Below are positions 28,008 through 36,081 of a stretch of DNA of 64,000 nt, one piece after another. A program made the translations under genes and the position numbers. This DNA is from Corynebacterium pseudogenitalium (GTDB lineage: Bacteria > Actinomycetota > Actinomycetes > Mycobacteriales > Mycobacteriaceae): assembly GCF_024453815.1 (NCBI RefSeq), contig NZ_CP072934.1:124001-188000 (forward strand). Direction: 5' to 3'. Numbering within the stretch: the stretch's first letter is position 1; each line of letters begins with the position of its first letter. A model generated the notes under the pieces. It searched no databases. It was given only the letters and a program-made list of their open reading frames with translations, and was not told where the DNA came from.

Positions 28008-29039
28008 TTAGAACACCTCGACCCGCCCGCCCAACGACTCGATCTGGCGCAGCTGCTTCACCCAGCCTGGCGCGCCCGGGTGTAGGCGCATCACAGGGCG
28101 CGAAGAAATCTTCACCGGTGACACCGACTCACGTCGCGCGCCCGAACGCGCCAGCATACGGGTGTGCGCCCGGTGGCCGTTCTCGGCGAGGCGCTTCATG
28201 GAAGGAGCGTCGGCGGAGAGGGCGGAGCGGGCGTCGGCAAGCAGTTCGGTGAACTCGTCGATGATGCTGACGAGGCTCTCGGCGTTGGTTTCGCACATGT
28301 TGCGGACCAGCGACGGGTCCGTGCCCGCGACGCGCGTGGCGCCCTTGAATGAGCCCGCTGCCAGCGACTGCGCCAACGTGCCGCCGCGATCCCCGACCAC
28401 AGAGAGCGCCTCCGCAATCACATGCGGAAGGTGGGACACGCGGGCGACTGCCTCGTCGTGGCGCTTCACCGACACCGGTACGGCCTCTGCGCCCGTCACA
28501 GCGACCAGGTTGCACACATCCGCGAACAGACTCGCCCACGTCTGCGGCACCTTGTCGACGCTCTCCGCGTAGTCATACGTCACCACCCACGCCGCGCGCT
28601 GGAACAACCCTTCTTGGGACGCCGACCAGCCGGAAAACTCGGTGCCGGCCATCGGGTGCCCGCCAACGTAGCGTTCCTCAAGACCGCGCTCCAGCACGAG
28701 GTCGTACACCGGCTGCTTCACGCTGACCACGTCTGTAATGCCGCAGCTCGGGGCGTGCTCCGCGATGGCGTCCAGGACGGTCGCCACCGCATCCATCGGT
28801 ACCGCGATCACGATCAGGGCCTGCTGCGCCTCTGCCTTCTGCAGTGCGGCCTCGAGGTCGTTGGTGACGTCGAAACCATCTTTTTGCGCAGCCCTCGTGC
28901 CCGCATTCGAGTGCGTGTAGCCGAACGCATCGTGGCCAGCCGCGGTGAGGTCGCGAATGATGGAGCCACCGATCAACCCCAGCCCAACAATGCAGACAGG
29001 AGGCAGGTGGCGCGAAGAATGTAGGAAAGAGGCAGTCAC
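28008..29039 (-). CDS. tyrA: Prephenate (arogenate) dehydrogenase TyrA
   Basis: This NAD(P)-dependent dehydrogenase of tyrosine synthesis oxidises and decarboxylates prephenate or arogenate; corynebacterial enzymes mainly use arogenate. The N-terminal Rossmann motif VGLGLIGGS and the catalytic-domain phrases VGGHPMAGTEFSGW and RVSHLPHVIAEAL are visible. I chose the GTG at 29039 as start (343 residues). The longer ATG at 29093 would overlap the start codon of the divergent gene. There is no ACT domain. Confidence 0.9.
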   Translation of the reverse strand: MTASFLHSSRHLPPVCIVGLGLIGGSIIRDLTAAGHDAFGYTHSNAGTRAAQKDGFDVTNDLEAALQKAEAQQALIVIAVPMDAVATVLDAIAEHAPSCGITDVVSVKQPVYDLVLERGLEERYVGGHPMAGTEFSGWSASQEGLFQRAAWVVTYDYAESVDKVPQTWASLFADVCNLVAVTGAEAVPVSVKRHDEAVARVSHLPHVIAEALSVVGDRGGTLAQSLAAGSFKGATRVAGTDPSLVRNMCETNAESLVSIIDEFTELLADARSALSADAPSMKRLAENGHRAHTRMLARSGARRESVSPVKISSRPVMRLHPGAPGWVKQLRQIESLGGRVEVF

Positions 29040-29091
29040 GGTTTCACATTCTAGTGACAAATTCACTGCGTGCAGGCTAATGTCGTGAGAC

Positions 29092-29574
29092 ATGGCACAG
29101 GAATTTCCAGACGGGTACGCAGTGACAGTCGCCCAGCACGATGGCGCATGGTCCGTGCACCGCTACAACGACAACTTCGACTCGCTGGAAGACACCATCG
29201 CCGCAGTACGCCGCCTCCGCAGCGAAGGTCCGGCGTTTGCGCTGCTCAACGTCGAAAATGAGTACGTTGTGGTGCTGCGCCCAGGGCCGAATCGGGCACG
29301 CATTTTGCTGAGCGACGCCCCCATCGCCGTCGACGACGACTACGCCGCCGACGCCCTCGAAGAAGCCGGCTGCGACATCCCCGACATCGACCCCGACGAC
29401 CTCGACGACACCGACAGCTGGGCCGACGGCGACTTCGACATCCTCGCCGACCTCGGCCTCACCGAAGAACGCCTCAGCCTCCTTCTCGACGCCGACGAAG
29501 AACCCGCCGACCTCATCGACGACATCGCCGACGCCCTCGGCTTCGCCGACGAACTCCAAGAAGCACTGCGGTAG
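29092..29574 (+). CDS. tRNA adenosine deaminase-associated protein
   Basis: This 160-residue acidic protein belongs to the actinobacterial family always found next to tadA (tRNA adenosine deaminase-associated protein). The N-terminal half has mixed secondary structure (VTVAQHDGAWSVHRYND, GPAFALLNVENEYVVVLRPGP). The C-terminal half is extremely rich in Asp and Glu. Its biochemical role is not known. It ends one base before the tadA start, so the two genes are coupled. The ATG at 29092 sits in a very short divergent region shared with tyrA. Confidence 0.88.
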   Translation: MAQEFPDGYAVTVAQHDGAWSVHRYNDNFDSLEDTIAAVRRLRSEGPAFALLNVENEYVVVLRPGPNRARILLSDAPIAVDDDYAADALEEAGCDIPDIDPDDLDDTDSWADGDFDILADLGLTEERLSLLLDADEEPADLIDDIADALGFADELQEALR

Positions 29575-29575
29575 C

Positions 29576-30043
29576 TTGGTTTCCTCTAGCTGGCAGCGGC
29601 GCGCCACCGCCCGCATGCAACAAACGCTCGACCTCGCAGCCACGACCCCGCCCGGCGACGTGCCCGTCGGCGCCCTCGTCTTCGACGCAGACGGCGAGGT
29701 GATCGGCCGCGGTGTCAACCGGCGCGAACAACGCCAAGACCCCACCGCCCACGCCGAAGTCGAAGCCATCCGGGACGCCGCGCGCACCCTCGGGACCTGG
29801 CGACTCGACGGCTGCGAGCTCGTCGTCACGCTGGAACCCTGCACCATGTGCGCCGGGGCCCTGCTCGGCGCCCGCATCGACTCGCTAATCTTCGGCGCCT
29901 TCGAGCCCAAAACCGGCGCCGTCGGCTCCCTATTCGACGCCCTCCGCGACCCCCACCACCTCCACCAAATCCAAGTCCGCGGCGGGATCATGGAACCCGA
30001 AAATGCGGCACTGCTCGCCGAATTTTTCCGGGACCTGCGCTAA
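29576..30043 (+). CDS. tadA: tRNA-specific adenosine deaminase TadA
   Basis: TadA converts adenosine-34 to inosine in tRNA-Arg(ACG), and two genes for that tRNA lie in this window. The zinc site and catalytic residues are visible as TAHAEVEAI (His ligand and proton-shuttle Glu) and PCTMCAGA (two Cys ligands). The start is uncertain. A TTG at 29576 follows the upstream stop directly and gives 155 residues with a complete first helix (SSWQRRATARMQQTLDLA). The first ATG (29615) would cut that helix. Confidence 0.92.
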   Translation: MVSSSWQRRATARMQQTLDLAATTPPGDVPVGALVFDADGEVIGRGVNRREQRQDPTAHAEVEAIRDAARTLGTWRLDGCELVVTLEPCTMCAGALLGARIDSLIFGAFEPKTGAVGSLFDALRDPHHLHQIQVRGGIMEPENAALLAEFFRDLR

Positions 30044-30132
30044 TACTTAACCGAATCGTTACAGCGCCGCCCTGCCAAAGTGGCTACCATGGGGAACCGT
30101 TAGCTTACAACGAAACGAAAAGGAGCAATCAC

Positions 30133-30339
30133 ATGGCTTTTGAAGGAGCAGCAGACAAGCTGAAGGGCACCGCTAAGGAAGCAGCTGGCAAGCTTTCCGA
30201 CGACAAGTCCCTCGAGAACGAAGGCAAGGCCAACCAGCTCATCGGCGATGCTAAGGATAAGGTCAACGAGGCTGCCGACTCCGTCAAGGACAAGGCAAAC
30301 GAGGTAGCCGCCAAGGTCGAGGACAAGCTGAACGACTAG
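30133..30339 (+). CDS. CsbD-family stress protein
   Basis: This 68-residue hydrophilic helical protein has the CsbD-like pattern (ADKLKGTAKEAAGKLSDDKSLENEGK) followed by Lys/Ala/Val/Asp-rich heptad-like repeats. CsbD-like proteins are often produced in general stress, but their function is unknown. A strong ribosome binding site AAGGAG lies at 30119-30124, nine bases before the ATG. Confidence 0.9.
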   Translation: MAFEGAADKLKGTAKEAAGKLSDDKSLENEGKANQLIGDAKDKVNEAADSVKDKANEVAAKVEDKLND

Positions 30340-30388
30340 TCCCCGCCTTGATTTGGTTGCTCGGGCAATAACCGTTACTCTAGTTTGC

Positions 30389-30476
30389 GGTAGCGTGTCC
30401 GAGCGGCCGAAGGTACTCGCCTCGAAAGCGAGTGAGGGTAAAACCTCCGCGGGTTCAAATCCCGCCGCTACCGCCA
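30389..30476 (+). tRNA. tRNA-Ser (anticodon CGA)
   Basis: The acceptor stem is GGTAGCG/CGCTACC, the anticodon arm ACTCGCCTCGAAAGCGAGT presents CGA, and a long variable arm is present. CCA is encoded. Confidence 0.95.
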
Positions 30477-30480
30477 ATTA

Positions 30481-30520
30481 AAAACAACGCACCCTGGGGT
30501 CGCCTGGGGTGCGTTGTTTT
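30481..30520 (+). terminator. Terminator after tRNA-Ser(CGA)
   Basis: AAAACAACGCACCC and GGGTGCGTTGTTTT form a 14-bp stem ending in T residues. Confidence 0.9.
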
Positions 30521-30547
30521 GGTTTTTGGGAGGACCCCGAGTGTGCG

Positions 30548-30638
30548 AGTGCCAAAGGACGCAATTCGCAAAACGGGCATTTGTATTCCCGCAGGCCAGA
30601 AAAGGGCTAGAAGTTTTGCGTTGCGTCTTTTGGCACTC
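30548..30638. repeat. Palindromic repeat type A, copy 3
   Basis: The arms are AGTGCCAAAGGACGCAA and TTGCGTCTTTTGGCACT. Confidence 0.87.
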
Positions 30639-30652
30639 GCTCCTTTGTATGT

Positions 30653-30735
30653 GCACCACATTCCCGGATTTTGAGGAGGAGTCGGTACGTTTCCCAAGGT
30701 CGTCTAAGGCGGGCAACTTTTTCGCTTGGCCAGAC
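30653..30735. repeat. Palindromic repeat type B, decayed copy
   Basis: The left arm is GCACCACATTCCCGG. The interior box is present in reverse orientation (CGTTTCCCAAGGTCG). I see no clear right arm. Confidence 0.5.
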
Positions 30736-30856
30736 GGGTGACCTGGGTATGAAGGGAAATCGAGTCCAGCAAGGTTTCGCCTATAAGATGGCCTGGTAGT
30801 GTGCCACGGTTTGGTGGCAGTCAGAATCGAGAAGCGACAGTGAGGACGTAAACACC

Positions 30857-33259
30857 GTGGCGAAGATGCTGTTTCGGCTTGGGCGCTGGTCATTTCTGCA
30901 TAAGTGGAAGGTGATCGTGGCGTGGCTGTTGCTGCTCGGCGCCACGGCGGCGGGGGCGTTTTCGCTGATGAAACCGTTTACGTCGGAGTTTCCGATCTCG
31001 GGGACGCCGGGCATTGAGGCGCTCGAGGACATGGAGCGGCACTTCCCGGGTGAAGGGAACGTGGCGACGGCGCCTGGGGTGAATTTGGTGTTTGCGGCGC
31101 CGGAGGGGCGTCGATTAGATGAGCCGGAGTTCATGGCGGGGATGGACGCGACGGTCGGCTACATCGAGGAGCACCTGGAGGGGCTGACGGGGACGGACAG
31201 GTTTGGCAACCCGGTGAATGTGAACCGGGAGCTGGGGGAGATGATCGTCGGGCAGATGACGCAGATGGGCCTGCCTGAGGAGCAGGCGAAGCAGGACGCG
31301 TACTACCTGCGGATGGTGTCGGATGATGGCCGGATCGGGTACACCACGTTTGAGTTTGGTGCGGAGTCTTCGATGTCGGTGTCGGAGGAAGAGCGCGCCG
31401 TGGTCAATGAGGCGCTGGAGATCGGCCGGGAGGCTGGCCTGCAGGTTGAGGCCGGTGGTGCCGGGTTCGGAGACCCGATCCAAATTAAGACGACGTCGGA
31501 GATGGTGGGGCTCGCGGTGGCGTTCGTGGTGTTGATTGTGACGTTTGGGTCCTTGGTGGCGTCGACAATGCCGATTGTGAGTGCTGTTGTGGGGGTGGGT
31601 ATTGGTGTGCTGGCGGTGCTGATCACGACGCATTGGGTGGAGCTCAATGAGGTCACGCCGGTGCTGGCGGTGATGATCGGCCTGGCTGTCGGTATTGACT
31701 ACGCGCTGTTCATCCTGTCGCGGTACAGGCAGGAACGGCAGACGCTGGACGCGCCGGAGGCGGCGGGCCTGGCGGTGGGCACGGCCGGGTCCTCGGTGGT
31801 GTTCGCGGGGGCGACGGTGTTCACGGCGCTGGTGGCGCTCTCCCTGGCAGGTATCGAGTTTCTGACGTGGATGGGCCTGGCGGCGGCGCTGACGGTGCTC
31901 ATCGCAGTGCTTGTGGCATTAACGCTGCTCCCAGCGCTGCTGGGAGTGTGGGGTGATCGCTCGTTTGGAGGGAAGCTGCCGTGGTTCGCGGGCAACCCTG
32001 GCCCGGGCAAGCGGCCTGGCCACGACTTGTCGGCGAAGTCGGTGGGCCGGTCCTGGGTGAACGTGGTGCGCAGGTTCCCGGTGGTGGTGATGACGGTCGT
32101 CGTGCTGGGGCTGGGTGCGCTGGCGTCGCCGTTGCTGCAGCTGGAGATGGCGCTGCCGTCGGATACGACGTCGAACCTGGACACCACGCAGCGTAAGTCG
32201 GCGGACCTGATGGCGGAGGGCTTCGGCCCGGGGGTCAACGCGCCGTTCCTCCTGGTTGTCGACGCCACCTCCGTCAACCCGGACGCGGAGATGCTGCAGC
32301 CGTACATGGCGATGATGCCGGACGAAGCCGGAGGGCGCGCGCAGAAGGCGGCGCTGGCGTCGTTTATGTACGCGGTGCAGGAGGCCAACAGCGTCAACGG
32401 TATCGAGCACGCGCAGCTGGTAGGCGCGAATGAGGACATGACGGCGGCCCGGATCCTGGCCACCCCGAAGGGTGGTCCGGAAGAGGAGTACACGCTGGAG
32501 GTGGCGCATGCGCTGCGTGCGAACAATGTCCAGGTGGAGGATGCGACGGGGACGTCGATAGGCCTGACGGGTCTCACTGCGGTGCAGATGGACATTACTG
32601 AGGAGCTGGGCGACGCGATGCCGCTCTACCTGGCGATTGTGGTTGGGCTTGCGATCATCCTGCTGATCCTGGTGTTCCGCTCCATCCTGGTGCCGGTGGT
32701 GGCGGGCCTTGGCTTCCTGCTGTCGGTCGGCGCGGCGTTCGGTATGACGGTGGGCCTGTTCCAGCTCGGCTGGGGCGGGCTTGTGAACACCCCCGGCCCG
32801 ATCCTGTCGTTTATGCCGATCTTCCTGATCGGCGTCACGTTCGGCCTGGCCATGGACTACCAGGTCTTCCTGGTCACCCGTATCCGCGAGCGCTACCTGA
32901 AGTTGCGCCGCGCCGGCGACCCGGAGGCGGAAATCAAGGCGGTGCGCGAGTCCACCGTCGAGGGCTTCGTGCAGGGCGCGCGCGTGGTCACGGCCGCAGC
33001 AGTCATCATGATTGCGGTGTTCGTGGCGTTCATCGACCAGCCGTTGCCGTTCATCCAAATCTTTGGCTTTACGCTCGGCGCCGCCGTATTTTTCGACGCC
33101 TTCTTCGTCCGCATGGCGCTCGTCCCCGCTACGATGTTCATCCTGGGCCGTTCCACCTGGTGGATGCCGAAGTGGCTGGACAAGGTGCTGCCGGAAGTTG
33201 ACGTGGAGGGCACCGAACTCGAAGCCGAATTCCACCCCGAATCACTGGAGCACGCATGA
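30857..33259 (+). CDS. MmpL-family RND transporter
   Basis: This 800-residue inner-membrane transporter of the MMPL branch of the RND superfamily is a family that exports mycolate-type or other envelope lipids using the proton gradient. It has twelve hydrophobic segments in the usual 1+5+1+5 order, with two extracytoplasmic loops after segments 1 and 7. The family proton-relay pairs are visible as IGLAVGIDYALFILSRYRQE and GLAMDYQVFLVTRIRERY. The substrate cannot be told from sequence; trehalose monomycolate exporters (CmpL) are one candidate class. The gene starts at a GTG at 30857. Its stop overlaps the tgt start (ATGA at 33256-33259), an odd coupling of a lipid exporter with a tRNA enzyme. 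Confidence 0.9.
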   Translation: MAKMLFRLGRWSFLHKWKVIVAWLLLLGATAAGAFSLMKPFTSEFPISGTPGIEALEDMERHFPGEGNVATAPGVNLVFAAPEGRRLDEPEFMAGMDATVGYIEEHLEGLTGTDRFGNPVNVNRELGEMIVGQMTQMGLPEEQAKQDAYYLRMVSDDGRIGYTTFEFGAESSMSVSEEERAVVNEALEIGREAGLQVEAGGAGFGDPIQIKTTSEMVGLAVAFVVLIVTFGSLVASTMPIVSAVVGVGIGVLAVLITTHWVELNEVTPVLAVMIGLAVGIDYALFILSRYRQERQTLDAPEAAGLAVGTAGSSVVFAGATVFTALVALSLAGIEFLTWMGLAAALTVLIAVLVALTLLPALLGVWGDRSFGGKLPWFAGNPGPGKRPGHDLSAKSVGRSWVNVVRRFPVVVMTVVVLGLGALASPLLQLEMALPSDTTSNLDTTQRKSADLMAEGFGPGVNAPFLLVVDATSVNPDAEMLQPYMAMMPDEAGGRAQKAALASFMYAVQEANSVNGIEHAQLVGANEDMTAARILATPKGGPEEEYTLEVAHALRANNVQVEDATGTSIGLTGLTAVQMDITEELGDAMPLYLAIVVGLAIILLILVFRSILVPVVAGLGFLLSVGAAFGMTVGLFQLGWGGLVNTPGPILSFMPIFLIGVTFGLAMDYQVFLVTRIRERYLKLRRAGDPEAEIKAVRESTVEGFVQGARVVTAAAVIMIAVFVAFIDQPLPFIQIFGFTLGAAVFFDAFFVRMALVPATMFILGRSTWWMPKWLDKVLPEVDVEGTELEAEFHPESLEHA

Positions 33260-34506
33260 CCGACGACCTTTCCTTCGACCTGAACACCACCCTGTATGAC
33301 GCGCCGGGTAAGCATGGGCGCACGGGTGTGATCCATACGCCGCACGGCCCGATCCAGACCCCGGCGTTCATCCCAGTGGCCACGAAGGCCACGGTGAAAA
33401 CGCTCACCCCGGAGCAGATCCACCAGACCGGTGCGCAGGCGATCCTGTCCAACGCCTACCACCTGTACCTGCAGCCGGGTCCCGACATCGTCGATGAGGC
33501 CGGGGGCGTCGCCGCCTTTGAAAACTGGGACGGCCCGACCTACACGGACTCGGGTGGCTTCCAGGTGATGAGCCTGGGCGTCGGCTTCAAGAAGGTCTTG
33601 GCCATGGATACCGCCGGGCTCACCGACAAAGATATCCGGGCTGAGAAGCGCAAGCGCATGGCGATGGTCGATGAGGACGGCGTCGACTTCAAATCCGTCA
33701 TCGACGGCTCCAAGCACCGCTTCACCCCCGAGGTGAGCATGCAGATCCAACACCAGCTCGGCGCCGACATCATGTTCGCCTTCGATGAGCTCACCACCCT
33801 CGTGGACACCCGCGACTACCAGGAGCGTTCCGTGGAGCGCACCCACCGCTGGGCGAAGCGCTGCCTCGACGAGCACCACCGCCTCACCGAGGAGCGCACG
33901 CACCGCCCGAAGCAGTCACTGTGGGGAGTGGTGCAGGGCGCCCAGTACGAAGATTTACGACGCCACGCCACCCGCGGACTGCTCGACCTCGACAGGGAGG
34001 CGCGCGAGGCCGGCCGACGCGGCTTCGGTGGCTTCGGCATCGGCGGCGCCCTGGAGAAGGAAAACCTGGGCACCATCGTCGGCTGGGTCACCGATGAGCT
34101 GCCCGTGGACAAGCCGCGCCACCTGCTGGGCATCTCCGAGCCGGACGACATTTTCACCGCCGTCGAAGCCGGCGCCGACACGTTCGACTGCGTCGCGCCG
34201 ACGCGGCTTGGTCGCCGTGGGGGCGTCTATACGCTAGGCGGACGCATGAACCTGATGAACGCCCGGTTCAAGCGGGACTTCTCCGGCGTCGATGAGGAGT
34301 TCGGTGGCTACGTCTCCGAGAACTACTCGCGCGCCTACATCCACCACCTGCTCAAGGCCAAGGAGTTCCTGGCGGGCACGCTGTGCACCATGCACAACCT
34401 GGAGTTCATGATCCGCCTGGTGGACAACATCCGCCACGCCATCGATGCCGGGGAGTACGAGGCGTTCCGAGACGAGTTTATGGGCAGGTACTACGCGGGG
34501 AAGTAG
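33256..34506 (+). CDS. tgt: tRNA-guanine transglycosylase-like protein lacking the zinc cysteines
   Basis: This 416-residue TGT-family protein belongs to the family that exchanges guanine-34 for a queuosine precursor or queuine in GUN-anticodon tRNAs. The catalytic residues are kept: Asp98 in YTDSGGFQV and the nucleophile Asp311 in TFDCVAPTR. At the zinc site (CxCxxC plus His in ordinary bacterial TGT), the three cysteines are replaced by Phe349, Gly351 and Ser354, with the flanking NYSRAYIHHL intact and the histidine kept (His380 in TMHNL). The substrate loop usually written LAVGE reads FGIGG (260-264). With yhhQ and gluQ close by, I infer a role in queuosine salvage with altered metal use and perhaps altered base specificity. 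The start overlaps the stop of the MmpL gene. Confidence 0.88.
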   Translation: MTDDLSFDLNTTLYDAPGKHGRTGVIHTPHGPIQTPAFIPVATKATVKTLTPEQIHQTGAQAILSNAYHLYLQPGPDIVDEAGGVAAFENWDGPTYTDSGGFQVMSLGVGFKKVLAMDTAGLTDKDIRAEKRKRMAMVDEDGVDFKSVIDGSKHRFTPEVSMQIQHQLGADIMFAFDELTTLVDTRDYQERSVERTHRWAKRCLDEHHRLTEERTHRPKQSLWGVVQGAQYEDLRRHATRGLLDLDREAREAGRRGFGGFGIGGALEKENLGTIVGWVTDELPVDKPRHLLGISEPDDIFTAVEAGADTFDCVAPTRLGRRGGVYTLGGRMNLMNARFKRDFSGVDEEFGGYVSENYSRAYIHHLLKAKEFLAGTLCTMHNLEFMIRLVDNIRHAIDAGEYEAFRDEFMGRYYAGK

Positions 34507-34575
34507 GTGTTTCTGGGGGCTAGAGGCTCTTATAGGCGTTAAGCTAGAGCGCATTTCGGGGGACAAGGGGGTATA

Positions 34576-35010
34576 TTGTCTGATCAACTTTGGCGTGTCG
34601 AGGTTTTCGATGGTGGAAACTTTCATCGTTTTTACAAACGCCTGGATGAAGTGGAACGAGCAGTCACGGACGCAGCAGTCCAGTATGTCTTAGCGCCGCT
34701 GGGGATTCGCATCTGTGAAAGCGAATGGGGCAAAAGCCTTGGTAGGGGGCTGTTTGAACTTCGAATAAGAAGAAGCATCGACACAATTCTTCGCGAGCAT
34801 GGGCCCTCGGGAGCAGCTGATCGGGTGCCAAAACGTTGGTGGAAGAAACGCGTATTGATCCGTGTCTACTGCACTTTTCACGGCGATAAGATCGTTCTGT
34901 TGCTGGGTGGGTACAACAAACTGCGTGCGCCAAGTAGCAAGCAAGAACAGAAGGAGATTCGAGCTGCAAGGGCTGCGTTGGAGCAGTGGAAGCGTGACCA
35001 ACCCTCTTGA
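34576..35010 (+). CDS. HigB/RelE-like toxin (phage Gp49/DUF891 family)
   Basis: This basic 144-residue protein has the family phrases GLFELRIR and RVYCTFHGDKIVLLLGGYNK, followed by KQEQKEIRAARAALEQW. Together these mark the HigB/Gp49-like branch of RelE-type mRNA endoribonuclease toxins. The best start is the TTG at 34576 (LSDQLWRVEVF), preceded by an AAGGGGG run. The toxin gene lies before the antitoxin gene, as in HigBA systems. The stop codon is inside the left arm of a 12-bp inverted repeat. Confidence 0.83.
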   Translation: MSDQLWRVEVFDGGNFHRFYKRLDEVERAVTDAAVQYVLAPLGIRICESEWGKSLGRGLFELRIRRSIDTILREHGPSGAADRVPKRWWKKRVLIRVYCTFHGDKIVLLLGGYNKLRAPSSKQEQKEIRAARAALEQWKRDQPS

Positions 35011-35037
35011 TCTTATGTGCTGTAACACATAAGATCA
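35008..35037. promoter_or_regulatory. 12-bp inverted repeat between toxin and antitoxin genes
   Basis: TGATCTTATGTG (35008-35019) and CACATAAGATCA (35026-35037) form a perfect inverted repeat around CTGTAA. The toxin stop codon TGA is the first three bases. A regulator operator is the natural reading, but an RNA hairpin that lowers read-through between the two genes is also possible. Confidence 0.7.
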
Positions 35038-35070
35038 GGGGTATTGAATCAGCGGATGAAAGGTGTGGGA

Positions 35071-35400
35071 ATGGGGACTACAGCATTTGAAGAATTCGTA
35101 AAACCGTATCGGGAAGCAGCTTCACCAGCTGCTGAGATCGTGCGAGATGCTGCTGCTCGTGCGTTTGCTTCCGAGATTGCAGACCGAAGGGCAGTGGGTG
35201 CTGCCCTGATGACCGCGAGGAAAGAACGCGACGCAACGCAGCAAGAGGTTGCAGATTCCGCTGGGATCCAGCAAGCCGAGTTGAGCCGCATTGAAAACGG
35301 GCTTGGTAACCCGACTGTTGACACTTTGCTCAAAGTGCTTGCGGCCCTTGATCTCAGATTGGTGTTCGAGCCAGCTCCTAGCGCCGGCTCTGGGCGTTAG
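35071..35400 (+). CDS. HigA-like XRE-family antitoxin
   Basis: This 109-residue DNA-binding protein has an XRE-type helix-turn-helix in its C-terminal half (about 50-100: LMTARKERDATQQEVADSAGIQ...SRIENG...TLLKVLAALDL). The N-terminal part (FVKPYREAASPAAEIVRDAAARAF) is helical and may contact the toxin. The ATG at 35071 is preferred because AAAGG lies seven bases upstream; a TTG at 35044 and an ATG at 35056 are alternatives. It is likely to repress its own operon through the inverted repeat at 35008-35037. Confidence 0.83.
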   Translation: MGTTAFEEFVKPYREAASPAAEIVRDAAARAFASEIADRRAVGAALMTARKERDATQQEVADSAGIQQAELSRIENGLGNPTVDTLLKVLAALDLRLVFEPAPSAGSGR

Positions 35401-36062
35401 CTTCGCAGCTCCGCGTGCAGTTCCTGCTCGCGGCGGCGTACCCACGCGATGGTCGGGTACGTGATCGGGAGTAGGACGACTTCGAGCAGGGTCTTCCACA
35501 GGAAGCCGACGACGACGTAGTTGATGAACTGACCCGGCGTTTCGATGCCGATGACCGCCGCTGCGATGGCGCAGAACAGGAGGGTATCGGCGAACTCGCC
35601 GACGATGGTGGAGCCGATGAGGCGTGCCCACAGGCGGTCGTGTCCGAACCGGTCTTTCATTTTCTGCAACACCCACGCGTTGAGCAGCTGGCCTGCGATG
35701 TAGCCGGCCAGGGACGCCATGACGATGCGCGGCATGAGGCCGAGGATCGTCGAGAAGGGTTCTTGCATGTCGTAGAAGTCGGCGCCGGGGAGCCAGATGG
35801 CGATGTAGAAGGACACGACGGCCAGGATGGCGATGCCGAATCCGGTGAAGATCGCCCGGCGGGCGGCTTTGAATCCGTAGACTTCGGCGAGCACGTCGCC
35901 GAGGACGTATGCAAGTGGGAAGAGGAAGAAGGCGCCGTCGGTGATGAATGGTCCGAGGGCGACTCCCTTCTGTGCTGTGATGTTGGAAATGAGGAAGACG
36001 GCGCAGAACACAGATACCAGTACAGGGTAAAGCGATCGCGCAAAAGTTTCTTGGTTTGTCAC
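35397..36062 (-). CDS. yhhQ: YhhQ/VUT-family queuosine-precursor transporter
   Basis: This 221-residue membrane protein of the VUT (YhhQ/QPTR) family imports 7-deazaguanine precursors or queuine. Five or six hydrophobic segments are present, with the family phrases [32 protein letters not shown] and [18 protein letters not shown] take the GTG at 36062 (VTNQETFAR); longer frames would run into the divergent gluQ gene. It ends across the stop of the antitoxin gene. With gluQ and tgt nearby, it supports a salvage pathway for queuosine. Confidence 0.88.
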   Translation of the reverse strand: MTNQETFARSLYPVLVSVFCAVFLISNITAQKGVALGPFITDGAFFLFPLAYVLGDVLAEVYGFKAARRAIFTGFGIAILAVVSFYIAIWLPGADFYDMQEPFSTILGLMPRIVMASLAGYIAGQLLNAWVLQKMKDRFGHDRLWARLIGSTIVGEFADTLLFCAIAAAVIGIETPGQFINYVVVGFLWKTLLEVVLLPITYPTIAWVRRREQELHAELRS

Positions 36063-36081
36063 GGCTACATATCCTATACAC

